64,000 nt of DNA from Bacteroides helcogenes P 36-108 (GCF_000186225.1 NC_014933.1:3348001-3412000); one strand, 5' to 3'. Shown: positions 24,633 through 33,745, numbered from the stretch's first letter. Numbers and translations are program-made. The notes: generated by a model from the letters alone, not told the origin.

Positions 24633-24839
24633 TTATTCCGTTAAATTCAAACTTTGATTTACGAAATAAGGCTTACCAGCTAATATTCTTACACTTAATT
24701 TGCGATTATTCAAGCCGATAATCACAACTGCATCACTAAATACTGTAGCAAACTCTTCTCCATCTTCCAACTTTGCATCCTGACCGAATTCGGCTTCAAA
24801 TTGCTCCATTGCCAAATCAATGACTTTCTTTATTTCCAT
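24633..24839 (-). CDS. Small phage protein (68 aa), unknown
   Basis: MEIKKVIDLAMEQFEAEFGQ, DAKLEDGEEFATVFSDAVVI, IGLNNRKLSVRILAGKPYFV. It is acidic and alpha/beta. It lies between the 51-residue and 65-residue genes on the minus strand and is probably co-transcribed with them. No function is assigned. Confidence 0.5.
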   Translation of the reverse strand: MEIKKVIDLAMEQFEAEFGQDAKLEDGEEFATVFSDAVVIIGLNNRKLSVRILAGKPYFVNQSLNLTE

Positions 24840-24862
24840 ATTATTTTTTTATGATGACATTA

Positions 24863-25018
24863 TTAAACTTCGCAATACGTCAACAGCACCCTGTCACAAT
24901 GCATCGCATTCCTTATCTCGTCCCTGAACTTCTCTAAATCGGAAGTCTCAAGTTCCTCACAGATAACAAGCTTTGAATCACCCGTGATTATCTCTTGCTT
25001 TAAAATCAAGTATTTCAT
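24863..25018 (-). CDS. Small phage protein (51 aa), unknown
   Basis: From ATG 25018: MKYLILKQEIITGDSKLVIC, EELETSDLEKFRDEIRNAMH, CDRVLLTYCEV. The ATG overlaps the TGA of the helicase-methylase gene, which indicates translational coupling and supports the call despite its size. No family is recognised. Confidence 0.5.
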   Translation of the reverse strand: MKYLILKQEIITGDSKLVICEELETSDLEKFRDEIRNAMHCDRVLLTYCEV

Positions 25019-26304
25019 ACGGCATCATCCAACAAATCAAACAATGTCGGGGCACTCACTTCCATTTCAGCTTCATAGAGGTATGAAAGGCTGTCCTTCC
25101 AATAATCGTAATTGAGTTCGGTAGAAAGCCCTTTACGTCCCAGTCTAATGGCACAATAAGGTACAGTGCCGATACCTCCGAACGGGTCAAATACCAATCT
25201 CCTTTATTGGAATACCGTTCAATCAATCTTTCCACAATATCGAGTTGAAGCGGGCAGATGTGATTCTGGCGTTTCTTCTGCGACTGCTTAGTATTAAGCG
25301 TTCGCATCCGGGTAACATCGTCCCATATCCACGGTTTTTTGCTTACCGGGTCAACGGCCATGAATGTCTTAGGTAACTTCCCATAAGCTTCCAATTCTTC
25401 CGCAAAGGCAACATGTTCTTCATAGTTGTAGATATGTTCATGCTCGTAGTTTCTGAACAGGTGGCGTATCTTGTCGATACCCGCACCTTTCATGTCCTCA
25501 TAGCTCAACAGTGAGTTACCGGACGACTTCCAGCTTGCATGGGCATCTATCTGCCAACGGGCAAGCGAGTATTCGCTCTTATCCTTAGTCACAGGCAAAT
25601 CTGCATAAGCTCGTGAGGTATCGGAAGGCAACTTACGGAAAAGAAGCACATATTCCGGACAACCGATACCCATCTTCGAGCCGTCCTTGCACATTTCTGT
25701 ATAGCCCAAACAATACTTGTTACTATCAAGTCAACGGAATTATTATCCATTTTCTGACATTCTAATACATTGTCATTGTTGATAGCTCTCCAAAGTTTAC
25801 CGGGCTTCTCTTCACGGCTGGCGAACATCCACCGCATCATCTTTTCCTCGGCCTGTAAACCGAACAGACCGTTTTCACGGACTATACCGGTCATCTTGGC
25901 TACCATCTCACGGTGTTGCGCCCATTTATGCATAAAGCTCTTGTATATCTCACCTTCACTTTCAGCATAGACGAGATAGAGGTCAACCGGATGCTGCTGC
26001 ATGAAGCGGTAAATACGGGCTATTGCCTGAAACTTGTCATTAAAGCGATAATCAATAAACCTGATTGCCTTATGGCAGTGGTACTGGAAGTTAAGGCCTT
26101 CACCCAACATCTCAGGTTTGGCGGCCAGATATTTCAGACGGCCGTCCTTGAAGTCCGCTATCACCTTGTCGGCTTCATCATCATCCTGTGAGCCATATAC
26201 AGCCTTACAGCCGGCTATTGCATCGCATAGAGCCTTCCGTTCATTTTCCAAGTCGTGCCACAAAAGGAAATAGTCGTCCTTGTTTTCAGGACGAGACACA
26301 CATT
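25015..26304 (-). pseudogene. Phage helicase-DNA methylase fusion, broken by truncation, deletion and frameshift
   Basis: Three pieces of one gene can be read. (1) From about 26304: SRPENKDDYFLLWHDLENER, VYGSQDDDEADKVIADF, GEGLNFQYHCHKAIRFIDYR, FNDKFQAIARIYRFMQQH, a helicase C-terminal domain, then CQKMDNNSVDLIVTSIV, the start of the methylase domain. (2) After a deletion near 25705-25715: LGYTEMCKDGSKMGIGCPEY, VLLFRKLPSD and so on to ERLIERYSNKGD. (3) After a lost T near 25195: VFDPFGGIGTVPYCAIRLGR to the stop. The deletion removes the expected catalytic SIPFGNxYEYS-type stretch. The SNF2-like N-terminus is absent upstream. The enzyme is dead. Confidence 0.78.
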
Positions 26305-26341
26305 CTTTCACTATTACAGCAATACATATATAAGTAATAGG

Positions 26342-26817
26342 ATAGAAATCCCTCACATCACACTGAAAGACCTCCGAGAAGATAAATACTTCTCCAGCCA
26401 TCCACTTATTAGAAAGAACTTTCAAGGGGTAAACGGATGGTCTATGAGCAACGAGGATTATTCAGAACTTCTGCGTATGATACGAGCAAAAGGATTCAAT
26501 ACAGAAACCTTGTCAAAGCTATACGCCCCGACATTGCCTAAAGGAATAGTTATAGAGTGCGAGCATGATGTGGAACTCCAATTATTAGAACCGTTATTAA
26601 ACTCTATGAGATGGTATGAAAATAAAGACTTCATTCGGCAGCTAACAATTCAAGCAGGAAGAGGGCATCGAGTGTTTCCGTCTTATGCGATAAGGAAGGT
26701 TTGATTGTGTATGAGAAGAAAGACAGCTTCGACCGGGACGTATATAGAAAATTCCATTGGGGAGAATTTGAGAATCCTGATGTATTCAACGAATTAAATA
26801 ACAAACTAAATATTTAA
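26342..26817 (+). pseudogene. Unknown phage protein, probably frameshifted and 5'-truncated
   Basis: Good coding sequence starts about 26342: RIEIPHITLKDLREDKYFSS, HPLIRKNFQGVNGWSMSNED, YSELLRMIRAKGFNTETLSK, CEHDVELQLLEPLLNSMRWY. An in-frame stop comes at 26702, but sense continues in another frame as SVSVLCDKEGLIVYEKKDSF, DRDVYRKFHWGEFENPDVFN to TAA at 26815-26817, 4 nt before the next ATG. A frameshift near 26655-26690 is the simplest explanation. No start codon lies near the beginning of the sense region; the only in-frame ATG, 26255, is within the antisense helicase remnant. Family not recognised. Confidence 0.5.
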
Positions 26818-26821
26818 GATT

Positions 26822-27019
26822 ATGATTGACTTTCTAACCATCGTACTCCTCGTATTCGGAGTCCTGCAAATCATCCTCTTCTTCAAAGTATGGGGAATGA
26901 CAAATGACATCAAAGAGATAAGAAACAAGTACCTCAAAGATGAGGATGCAAAAAGAATAAAAGAAGCGGAATATGACCCAACTCCTAAAATCAGCAATGG
27001 GTCTAAACCGACAATATAA
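26822..27019 (+). CDS. Small membrane protein
   Basis: 65 residues with one transmembrane helix (FLTIVLLVFGVLQIILFF) followed by VWGMTNDIKEIRNKYLKDED and a charged tail. Small proteins with the pattern GxLQIILFFKxWGMTNDxKEIxNKYL are common in Bacteroides genomes and mobile elements. The role is unknown. It is the last gene before attR. Confidence 0.6.
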   Translation: MIDFLTIVLLVFGVLQIILFFKVWGMTNDIKEIRNKYLKDEDAKRIKEAEYDPTPKISNGSKPTI

Positions 27020-27148
27020 ACCGTATTATTAACATTTCAATTCCACTGACAAAGTGGCAAATGTATAGTAGATTGTGTTTTCCTACACCTGGAATAAAGA
27101 GCGCATTAAAAAGATTATCAGCACAATAGGAGGTTGCTCATTACAGAC

Positions 27149-27191
27149 TTCATAACGCGTAGGTCGCCAGTTCAAGTCTGGTTAGCGGCTC
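27149..27191 (+). repeat. Right attachment-site repeat (attR), displaced tRNA-Thr 3' half
   Basis: 41 of 43 bases match 11020-11062. A27152 changes the anticodon position (CAT instead of CGT) and T27182 changes a T-stem pair to G-U. No tRNA 5' half precedes it, so it is the original chromosomal 3' half cut off at integration and now drifting. Confidence 0.88.
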
Positions 27192-27221
27192 AAAAAGAGA
27201 TGTTTAAAACATCTCTTTTTT
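27192..27221 (+). terminator. Former tRNA-Thr terminator
   Basis: AAAAAGAGATGTTT pairs with the T-rich complement 27207-27220, then more T. It lies one base after the displaced tRNA 3' half, where the tRNA terminator stood before integration. Confidence 0.75.
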
Positions 27222-27279
27222 TATTTACTTCTTAAAACTGATTTTTCACTCGAACGCAACAAATTTCACTTATTCTTTC

Positions 27280-27287
27280 TACCTTTG
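27280..27287 (+). promoter_or_regulatory. -7 box upstream of mltG
   Basis: TACCTTTG, 25 nt before the mltG ATG. The -33 element is weak (TTTC). Confidence 0.5.
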
Positions 27288-27312
27288 CCACAATCTAATA
27301 ATCATAACATAC

Positions 27313-28344
27313 ATGAAAAAGAAAAAAATATTTCTCGGAGGACTGGCTATATTCCTATTAATAGGATTAATTTCTGCAGGAATAATATATTACTACCTAT
27401 TTGCTCCCCAATTTCATCCTCAAAAAACAGTATTTATCTATATTGATCATAACGATACAGCCGACTCCATCTGTAAAAAGGTGAAAATTCAAGGAAATCC
27501 CCAAAATTTCACAGGATTTCTCTGGATAGTAAAACATAAAAAATATTCCCAAAATATACATACAGGACGTTACGCTATTCATCCAGGAGAGAATGTATAT
27601 CATGTATTCAACCGTTTATACAGAGGATATCAAGAGGCTATGAATCTAACTATCGGCAGTGTACGTACATTGGATAAATTAGCTCGCAATGTGGGCAGGC
27701 AACTAATGATTGACTCAGCAGAAATTGCCAAAGTTATGAACGATTCTGTTTACCAGAAGCAATTAGGCTACAACAAGGAAACTATGGCCTGTCTTTTTAT
27801 TCCGGAAACATATCAAGTCTATTGGGACATGAGTGTTGAGGATTTTTTCAATCGTATGCAAAAAGAGCACCGGAAATTCTGGAACCAAGAACGGCTACAA
27901 AAAGCTACCACCATAGGCATGACACCAGCAGAGGTTTGTACTCTTGCTTCCATCGTCGAAGAAGAAACCAATAATAATCAGGAAAAGCCAATGGTTGCAG
28001 GACTCTATATTAATCGTCTGCATGCAGATATGCCTTTGCAAGCAGACCCCACTATCAAATTCGCATTACAAGATTTTGGACTACGGAGAATCACCAATGC
28101 CCAATTGACCATTGATTCCCCCTACAATACCTATCAAAATACCGGTCTTCCTCCTGGCCCTATACGAATTCCTTCCCCCATAGGATTGGATGCAGTATTA
28201 AACTACACTAAACACAACTACATCTACATGTGTGCAAAAGAAGACTTCTCCGGCACGCACAATTTCGCTTCCAATTACACCGATCACATGAAAAATGCAA
28301 GAAAATATTGGAATGCATTAAACGAAAGAAAGATTTTCAAGTAA
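27313..28344 (+). CDS. mltG: Endolytic murein transglycosylase MltG
   Basis: 343 residues. One N-terminal transmembrane helix (IFLGGLAIFLLIGLISAG) anchors it in the inner membrane. A LysM-like region (DHNDTADSICKKVKIQGN, HPGENVYHVFNRLYRG) precedes the YceG catalytic domain with LFIPETYQVYWD, the catalytic stretch SIVEEET (216-218 region), AGLYINRLHADMPLQADPTI and SPYNTYQNTGLPPGPI. MltG cuts nascent glycan strands and limits their length. The gene is alone, with its own promoter and next to the prophage attR. Full length and intact. Confidence 0.92.
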   Translation: MKKKKIFLGGLAIFLLIGLISAGIIYYYLFAPQFHPQKTVFIYIDHNDTADSICKKVKIQGNPQNFTGFLWIVKHKKYSQNIHTGRYAIHPGENVYHVFNRLYRGYQEAMNLTIGSVRTLDKLARNVGRQLMIDSAEIAKVMNDSVYQKQLGYNKETMACLFIPETYQVYWDMSVEDFFNRMQKEHRKFWNQERLQKATTIGMTPAEVCTLASIVEEETNNNQEKPMVAGLYINRLHADMPLQADPTIKFALQDFGLRRITNAQLTIDSPYNTYQNTGLPPGPIRIPSPIGLDAVLNYTKHNYIYMCAKEDFSGTHNFASNYTDHMKNARKYWNALNERKIFK

Positions 28345-28346
28345 CT

Positions 28347-28379
28347 TTTGTATAAAACAAAAGCAAAATCCTATATTTG
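28347..28379 (+). promoter_or_regulatory. Promoter of the iorA-iorB-paaK operon
   Basis: TTTG 28347-28350, 21 nt, TATATTTG 28372-28379. The box ends 43 nt before the iorA ATG. Confidence 0.7.
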
Positions 28380-28422
28380 CGTTTATTAATTTAATCCATG
28401 ACTAACACTTAAATATTCCAAA

Positions 28423-30015
28423 ATGAGCAAGCAACTCTTACTTGGCGATGAAGCCATTGCACAAGCTGCATTAGACGCCGGACTCTCAGGTGTATATGCC
28501 TATCCCGGCACTCCTTCAACAGAGATCACAGAATATATCCAGATGGCGTCTATTACAGATAGACAGAACATCCATAACCGTTGGTGCTCCAATGAAAAAA
28601 CAGCTATGGAGGCTGCCTTAGGTATGGCATTTGCGGGTAAACGCACATTAGTATGCATGAAGCATGTGGGCATGAATGTAGCCGCCGATTGTTTTATTAA
28701 CTCTGCCATAACAGGTGTAAAAGGCGGTATGATTGTAATTGCAGCCGATGATCCAAGTATGCATTCTTCTCAAAACGAGCAGGATAGCCGCTTCTATGGG
28801 GATTTTTCGCTAATTCCCATGTATGAACCCAGCAACCAGCAAGAGGCATACGATATGACATATAACGGATTCGCATTTTCAGAACAAACAGGCGAACCAT
28901 TGTTAATCCGTATGGTTACGCGTCTTGCACATTCACGTTCCGGCGTGGAGCGCAAGCCACAGCAACCGCAAAACACCCTTTCATTCAGCGAGGACCCACG
29001 CCAATTCATCCTGCTGCCAGGAAATGCACGCAAACGCTACAAAGCCCTTTTACAACGTCAGAATGAATTCATTAAAGCATCCGAAAATTCTCCATATAAT
29101 AAATACATTGATGGCCCCAATAAAAAGCTGGGGATCATAGCATGCGGCATCGGTTACAACTATCTGATGGAAAACTATCCTGACGGCTGCGAATATCCAG
29201 TACTGAAAATCGGCCAATACCCTCTCCCCAAAAAGCAACTAATGCAATTGACAGATGACTGTGATGAAATATTGGTATTGGAAGATGGCCAACCATTTGT
29301 TGAAAAACAATTGAAAGGCTACTTAGGTATCGGTATAACGGTAAAAGGACGTTTGGACGGCACATTATCACAAGATGGAGAATTGAATCCGGACAATGTA
29401 GCACGTGCAGTCGGTAAAGAAAACAAAGCAGCATTCAGCGTTCCTTCTTTAGTAGAAATGCGCCCACCCGCATTATGCGAAGGTTGCGGCCACCGCGATA
29501 TGTACACCGTACTTACCCAAGTTTTAAGAGAAGAATATCCTACCCATAAAGTTTTCAGCGACATAGGATGTTATACATTGGGAGCCAACGCCCCGTTCAA
29601 TGCGATCGATTCCTGTGTGGATATGGGTGCTTCCATTACAATGGCAAAAGGAGCTTCAGATGCAGGAGTGCATCCGGCAGTCGCCGTTATCGGAGACTCT
29701 ACATTCACTCATTCTGGAATGACCGGTTTGCTGGACTGTGTCAATGAAAATGCCAATGTAACCATTGTCATTTCCGATAATGAAACGACTGCTATGACAG
29801 GAGGGCAAGATTCAGCCGGCACAGGACGCATCGAAGCCATTTGTGCAGGTATTGGCGTAACGCCAGAACACATCCGCACATTAATTCCTCTAAAAAAGAA
29901 CTACAATGAAATGAAACAAGTAATCCGCGAAGAAATTGAATATCGTGGAGTATCTGTCATTATTCCACGTAGAGAATGTATTCAAACCTTAGCACGTAAA
30001 AAAAGAAACAAGTAA
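28423..30015 (+). CDS. iorA: Indolepyruvate:ferredoxin oxidoreductase, alpha subunit
   Basis: 530 residues. The N-terminal pyrimidine domain (YAYPGTPSTEITEYIQMA; NEKTAMEAALGMAFAG) and the TPP-binding domain (LCEGCGHRDMYTVLTQVL; SDIGCYTLGANAPF; GDSTFTHSGMTGLLDCVNEN, then ISDNETTAMTGGQ) are typical. The enzyme oxidatively decarboxylates aryl pyruvates from Phe, Tyr and Trp to arylacetyl-CoA and reduces ferredoxin. The 8-cysteine ferredoxin domain at the C-terminus of many IorA proteins is absent: the chain ends RRECIQTLARKKRNK. Electrons must pass to a separate ferredoxin. It forms an operon with iorB (4-nt gap) and paaK. Confidence 0.92.
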   Translation: MSKQLLLGDEAIAQAALDAGLSGVYAYPGTPSTEITEYIQMASITDRQNIHNRWCSNEKTAMEAALGMAFAGKRTLVCMKHVGMNVAADCFINSAITGVKGGMIVIAADDPSMHSSQNEQDSRFYGDFSLIPMYEPSNQQEAYDMTYNGFAFSEQTGEPLLIRMVTRLAHSRSGVERKPQQPQNTLSFSEDPRQFILLPGNARKRYKALLQRQNEFIKASENSPYNKYIDGPNKKLGIIACGIGYNYLMENYPDGCEYPVLKIGQYPLPKKQLMQLTDDCDEILVLEDGQPFVEKQLKGYLGIGITVKGRLDGTLSQDGELNPDNVARAVGKENKAAFSVPSLVEMRPPALCEGCGHRDMYTVLTQVLREEYPTHKVFSDIGCYTLGANAPFNAIDSCVDMGASITMAKGASDAGVHPAVAVIGDSTFTHSGMTGLLDCVNENANVTIVISDNETTAMTGGQDSAGTGRIEAICAGIGVTPEHIRTLIPLKKNYNEMKQVIREEIEYRGVSVIIPRRECIQTLARKKRNK

Positions 30016-30019
30016 AGCC

Positions 30020-30601
30020 ATGAAAAAAGATATTATACTTTCGGGTGTAGGAGGACAAGGGATTCTTTCTATTGCCACAGTAATCGGTAAAGCAGCCTTG
30101 AAAGACGGATTATACATGAAGCAAGCGGAAGTACACGGCATGAGCCAACGTGGTGGCGATGTACAATCCAATCTACGTATCAGCGACCAACCCATAGCAT
30201 CCGATCTTATTCCAACAGGAAAATGCGATCTGATTATTTCCCTGGAGCCCATGGAAGCCCTGCGCTACCTTCCATATCTGAACCATGAAGGCTGGTTGGT
30301 AACCAATGAAGTTCCTTTTATCAACATTCCCAATTACCCGAATGAAGAAGATATAAAGAGAGAAATCAATAAACTGCCGCACAAAATTGTGCTGAATGTG
30401 AATGAAGTAGCCAAAGAAGTTGGCTCCACACGTGTAGCCAATATAGTGCTATTAGGGGCCACAATCCCTTTCCTTGGAATCGATTATATAAAAATACAAA
30501 ACAGTATCCACGAAATTTTCCTACGCAAAGGAGAAGCTATTGTAGAAATGAATCTCAAAGCATTGGCTGCCGGTAAAGAAATAGCAGAAAAACTGATATA
30601 A
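30020..30601 (+). CDS. iorB: Indolepyruvate:ferredoxin oxidoreductase, beta subunit
   Basis: 193 residues, the gamma-type domain of 2-oxoacid:ferredoxin oxidoreductases: DIILSGVGGQGILSIATVIG, AEVHGMSQRGGDVQSNLRIS, then CDLIISLEPMEALRYL. It completes the IorAB enzyme. It starts 4 nt after iorA and is followed after 22 nt by paaK, so all three are co-expressed. Length is normal. Confidence 0.92.
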   Translation: MKKDIILSGVGGQGILSIATVIGKAALKDGLYMKQAEVHGMSQRGGDVQSNLRISDQPIASDLIPTGKCDLIISLEPMEALRYLPYLNHEGWLVTNEVPFINIPNYPNEEDIKREINKLPHKIVLNVNEVAKEVGSTRVANIVLLGATIPFLGIDYIKIQNSIHEIFLRKGEAIVEMNLKALAAGKEIAEKLI

Positions 30602-30623
30602 ATTCAAAACCCAATCAAATACC

Positions 30624-31931
30624 ATGAACGACAAATACTGGGAAGAAGATATCGAAACCATGCCGAGGGAGAAATTACGCGAACTGCAACTCCAGAGATT
30701 AAAAAAGACTATCGGCATCGCTGCTCATTCCCCCTACTATAATAAAGTATTTCAAGAACATAACATTACAGTTGATGATATCCAGACCGTAGAAGATATA
30801 CGCAAAATTCCTTTCACCACAAAAGCAGACATGCGTGCCAATTACCCGTTCGGAATGGTATCGGGCAATATGAGTGAAGATGGAGTACGCATTCATTCCT
30901 CCAGCGGTACGACAGGCACTCCAACCGTCATCGTTCATTCACAGCACGACTTAGACTCCTGGGCTAATTTAGTCGCCCGCTGTCTCTATATGGCAGGCGT
31001 ACGCAAAACAGATGTTTTCCAAAACAGCTCCGGATACGGCATGTTTACCGGAGGCCTGGGCTTTCAATATGGTGCTGAACGTTTGGGAGCATTGACAGTC
31101 CCTGCGGCAGCCGGAAACAGCAAACGACAAATAAAGTTTATCATGGATTTCAAGACAACTGCCTTGCACGCAATACCAAGCTATGCCATCCGATTGGCAG
31201 AAGTATTTCAGGAAGAAGGTATAAATCCTACCTCAACAAGCCTGAAAACACTCTTAATCGGAGCAGAACCGCATACAGATGAACAACGCAGAAAAATTGA
31301 ACACATGCTTGGTGTAAAAGCGTATAACAGCTTTGGCATGACCGAAATGAATGGTCCCGGTGTAGCCTTTGAATGTACAGAACAAAACGGTATGCATTTT
31401 TGGGAAGATTGTTACCTTGTTGAAATCATTAATCCGGAAACCGGAGAACCTGTCGCTGAAGGTGAAATTGGAGAATTGGTACTCACAACTCTTGATCGTG
31501 AAATGATGCCCCTATTACGCTATCGCACACGGGATCTGACCCGCATTTTGCCTGGAAAATGTCCATGTGGACGTACTCATCTTCGCATTGATCGCATCAA
31601 AGGACGCAGTGATGACATGTTTATCATCAAAGGGGTTAACATCTTTCCTATGCAGATCGAAAAAGTATTGGTACAATTTCCCATCTTGGGGAGTAATTAT
31701 CTAATTACACTTGAGACAGCCAATAATCAAGATGAGATGATTGTGGAAGCCGAGCTTAGTGATCTTTCTACCGACAACTACATCGAGCTGGAAAAGATAC
31801 GTAAGGAAATAACCCGGCAGTTAAGAGATGAAATTCTGGTAACTCCCCAATTACGCTTAGTAAAGAAAGGTTCATTACCTCAGAGTGAAGGAAAAGCTAT
31901 CAGAGTAAAAGATTTAAGGGCTAACAAATAA
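30624..31931 (+). CDS. paaK: Phenylacetate-CoA ligase-like enzyme
   Basis: 435 residues of the ANL superfamily: the phosphate loop SSSGTTGTPTVIVHS, adenine motif NSFGMTEMNGPG, YRTRDLTRILPGKCPCGRTH with conserved Cys, and the hinge GRSDDMFIIKGVNIFP. With IorAB the likely flow in this fermenter is arylpyruvate to arylacetyl-CoA to arylacetate, the ligase working towards ATP formation; the reverse, reductive aryl-amino-acid synthesis, is also possible. The position after iorAB is a recurrent arrangement in anaerobes. The direction of flux is inferred. Confidence 0.9.
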   Translation: MNDKYWEEDIETMPREKLRELQLQRLKKTIGIAAHSPYYNKVFQEHNITVDDIQTVEDIRKIPFTTKADMRANYPFGMVSGNMSEDGVRIHSSSGTTGTPTVIVHSQHDLDSWANLVARCLYMAGVRKTDVFQNSSGYGMFTGGLGFQYGAERLGALTVPAAAGNSKRQIKFIMDFKTTALHAIPSYAIRLAEVFQEEGINPTSTSLKTLLIGAEPHTDEQRRKIEHMLGVKAYNSFGMTEMNGPGVAFECTEQNGMHFWEDCYLVEIINPETGEPVAEGEIGELVLTTLDREMMPLLRYRTRDLTRILPGKCPCGRTHLRIDRIKGRSDDMFIIKGVNIFPMQIEKVLVQFPILGSNYLITLETANNQDEMIVEAELSDLSTDNYIELEKIRKEITRQLRDEILVTPQLRLVKKGSLPQSEGKAIRVKDLRANK

Positions 31932-32000
31932 ATTCTCAAGTTACTCTCAAAATAAGCTTGTTAAACTCTTAAAACAGATAGAGGACATACGTAAAAAGAA

Positions 32001-32036
32001 AAAGGGACGGTAACCAACCAAGATTACCGTCCCTTT
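32001..32036. terminator. Bidirectional intrinsic terminator
   Basis: A perfect 13-bp stem (32001-32013 with 32024-32036) around CCAACCAAGA, with A-runs and T-runs on both sides. It can end paaK on the plus strand and the 6S-like RNA on the minus strand. Confidence 0.9.
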
Positions 32037-32226
32037 CTTATGAAAAGCCGCACCGATGATGTGATGAAACTCCGTATGACATGATTTGAGAGCTCGTCCT
32101 CTTTGTAATCCACTGACTCAAGAGTTACCCCGAAGGGCGTGGCCCGCCATTGAGAAGCGAAACTTGTCTCGGTATTTCATAAAAATTGATGAGTTTCCCA
32201 ATCCAATCAATGCGGCTATACTTTTC
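32001..32226 (-). ncRNA. 6S-like (Bacteroidales-1 type) non-coding RNA
   Basis: No convincing protein-coding frame lies here, yet a strong minus-strand promoter (32232-32262) faces a strong terminator (32001-32036), defining a transcript of about 220 nt. Its ends pair: AAAAG..AGCCGCA near the 5' end matches TGCGGCTTTT before the terminator, and further in GAAACTC matches GAGTTTC. Between them lie unpaired strands, and the apical part holds CCC-TTCG-GGG. A long closing stem, an internal bubble and an apical hairpin are the shape of 6S RNA, which binds RNA polymerase. From memory, a Bacteroidales 6S-like RNA lies near rplT, as here. Not checked against a covariance model. Confidence 0.62.
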
Positions 32227-32231
32227 TATAA

Positions 32232-32262
32232 CAAAGGTAAGAAGTTTATATGAAAGAAGCAA
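32232..32262 (-). promoter_or_regulatory. Promoter of the 6S-like RNA
   Basis: Minus strand: TTG at 32262-32260, 20 nt, TACCTTTG at 32239-32232, a full match to the Bacteroides consensus. Confidence 0.75.
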
Positions 32263-32330
32263 GAAAAAACAATATTATATTTTTATCTTATTCCAAGCTC
32301 AATACTTTTTCCCACTCTTTATAAAGAAAA

Positions 32331-32360
32331 GATGCCGACTATTTGAAAATAGTCAGCATC
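32331..32360 (-). terminator. Terminator of the infC-rpmI-rplT operon
   Basis: Minus strand: GATGCTGACTATT, TTCA, AATAGTCGGCATC, then TTTT. The single G-U pair is allowed only on the minus strand, which sets the direction. Confidence 0.85.
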
Positions 32361-32382
32361 TTATTACTTTATCAATGACTGC

Positions 32383-32733
32383 TTATGCAGCCTTTGCTTT
32401 AGCAACGATAGCCTTAAAAGCTTCCGGATGATTCATCGCTAAATCAGCCAACACTTTGCGATTGATTTCAATACCTGCTTTGTGCAAAGCACCCATCAGT
32501 TTAGAATAAGAAAGTCCTTCCAAACGTGCGGCAGCATTAATACGCTGAATCCATAAAGCACGGAAATTTCTCTTCTTATTTTTACGATCACGGAACGCAT
32601 AGGTCAAACCTTTTTCCCAAGTATTCTTGGCTACGGTCCAAACGTTTTTTCTTGCACCAAAGTAACCTCTGGTCAATTTCAAAATTTTCTTTCTTCTTGC
32701 TCTAGAAGCAACATGATTTACTGATCTTGGCAT
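32383..32733 (-). CDS. rplT: 50S ribosomal protein L20
   Basis: 116 residues, normal length: [60 protein letters not shown]. It binds 23S rRNA early in 50S assembly. Last gene of infC-rpmI-rplT; in many bacteria L20 represses this operon, but no obvious mimic structure was identified here. Confidence 0.97.
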   Translation of the reverse strand: MPRSVNHVASRARRKKILKLTRGYFGARKNVWTVAKNTWEKGLTYAFRDRKNKKRNFRALWIQRINAAARLEGLSYSKLMGALHKAGIEINRKVLADLAMNHPEAFKAIVAKAKAA

Positions 32734-32832
32734 AGTTTTACTTGTTTTTGAATGTTAGCGCCATTACTTCATGTAGCGGACTTAAAGCTAATGCATTCGG
32801 TTAATAACTTTAATACTTTGTACGCTTTTTGT

Positions 32833-33030
32833 TTACTTCATTGCTAAGAGTTCTTTCACTTGGTTTACATCTGTTGCACTAACAAGTGTAGAGTAACACA
32901 AGTTTCTTTTTTGCTTCTTAGTTTTCTTAGTCAAAATATGACTATGAAAAGCGTGCTTTCTTTTGATTTTACCTGTTCCGGTAAGAGTAAATCTCTTTTT
33001 AGAACCGGAGTTAGTTTTCATCTTTGGCAT
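32833..33030 (-). CDS. rpmI: 50S ribosomal protein L35
   Basis: 65 residues: [52 protein letters not shown]. Complete and of normal length. It lies between infC and rplT on the minus strand, as in most bacteria. Confidence 0.97.
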   Translation of the reverse strand: MPKMKTNSGSKKRFTLTGTGKIKRKHAFHSHILTKKTKKQKRNLCYSTLVSATDVNQVKELLAMK

Positions 33031-33085
33031 CTTTTTTTATTTTTAAATTATTTAAATTATATGGCAACGCACTATACCTATGGCG

Positions 33086-33745
33086 TTACTCATTTTCTTT
33101 TTCATCTTCATTCTCCGTAGAAACCACCTTAGATGCATTCTCTGCAGGTTTTATAGCAACGGGCTTCTTAGGAGCAGCACCCTTCTTAGGAGAAAGTTGA
33201 ATAGTCATTCTCTTACCTTCCAAAATCGGCATCTGATCTACTTTCGCATAGTCTTCCAAATCATTGGCAAAACGAAGCAGCAATACCTCGCCTTGTTCTT
33301 TAAACAAAATGGAACGACCTTTAAAGAACACATAAGCCTTTACCTTGTCACCATCCTCCAAAAAGCCTTTGGCATGTTTCAGTTTGAAGTTATAGTCATG
33401 ATCGTCAGTTTGAGGGCCAAAACGAATTTCCTTCACATTCACCTTCACCTGCTTTGCCTTCTGCTCCTTCTGGCGTTTCTTTAACTGATAAAGAAATTTA
33501 GAGTAATCAATAATACGACAAACAGGGGGGTCTGCATTTGGAGAAATCTCTACGAGGTCTGCTTCATGCTCCTCGGCAAGTCTTAATGCCTGTGCTATCG
33601 GATACACTTTTGCTTCCACTTCATCGCCCACTATACGGACTTCTTTGGCACGGATCTGTTCATTAATCCGATGTTGCCCTTTTAAGCTGTCATTTTTCAT
33701 TAAATAACGTTTACTTCCGGTTTGTTTCTTTTTTATTACTCCCAA
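33086..33745 (-). CDS. infC: Translation initiation factor IF-3
   Basis: Conserved core [90 protein letters not shown], plus a Lys/Ala/Pro-rich C-terminal tail ([20 protein letters not shown]) usual in Bacteroidetes. It binds 30S and polices start-codon choice. The frame extends to a TTG at 33745 (219 residues); an ATG at 33700 ([11 protein letters not shown]) gives 204. infC often uses a rare start codon for autoregulation, so the TTG is possible, but the ATG matches relatives as I recall them. Confidence 0.94.
   Translation of the reverse strand: MGVIKKKQTGSKRYLMKNDSLKGQHRINEQIRAKEVRIVGDEVEAKVYPIAQALRLAEEHEADLVEISPNADPPVCRIIDYSKFLYQLKKRQKEQKAKQVKVNVKEIRFGPQTDDHDYNFKLKHAKGFLEDGDKVKAYVFFKGRSILFKEQGEVLLLRFANDLEDYAKVDQMPILEGKRMTIQLSPKKGAAPKKPVAIKPAENASKVVSTENEDEKENE

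Noticed and set aside
26305..26425. N-terminal extension of the helicase remnant
   Set aside because: The residues before SRPENKDD do not resemble a helicase and overlap coding sequence on the other strand.
27149..27191. Second tRNA gene
   Set aside because: Only the 3' half is present, without acceptor 5' strand or D-arm; it is the attachment-site remnant.
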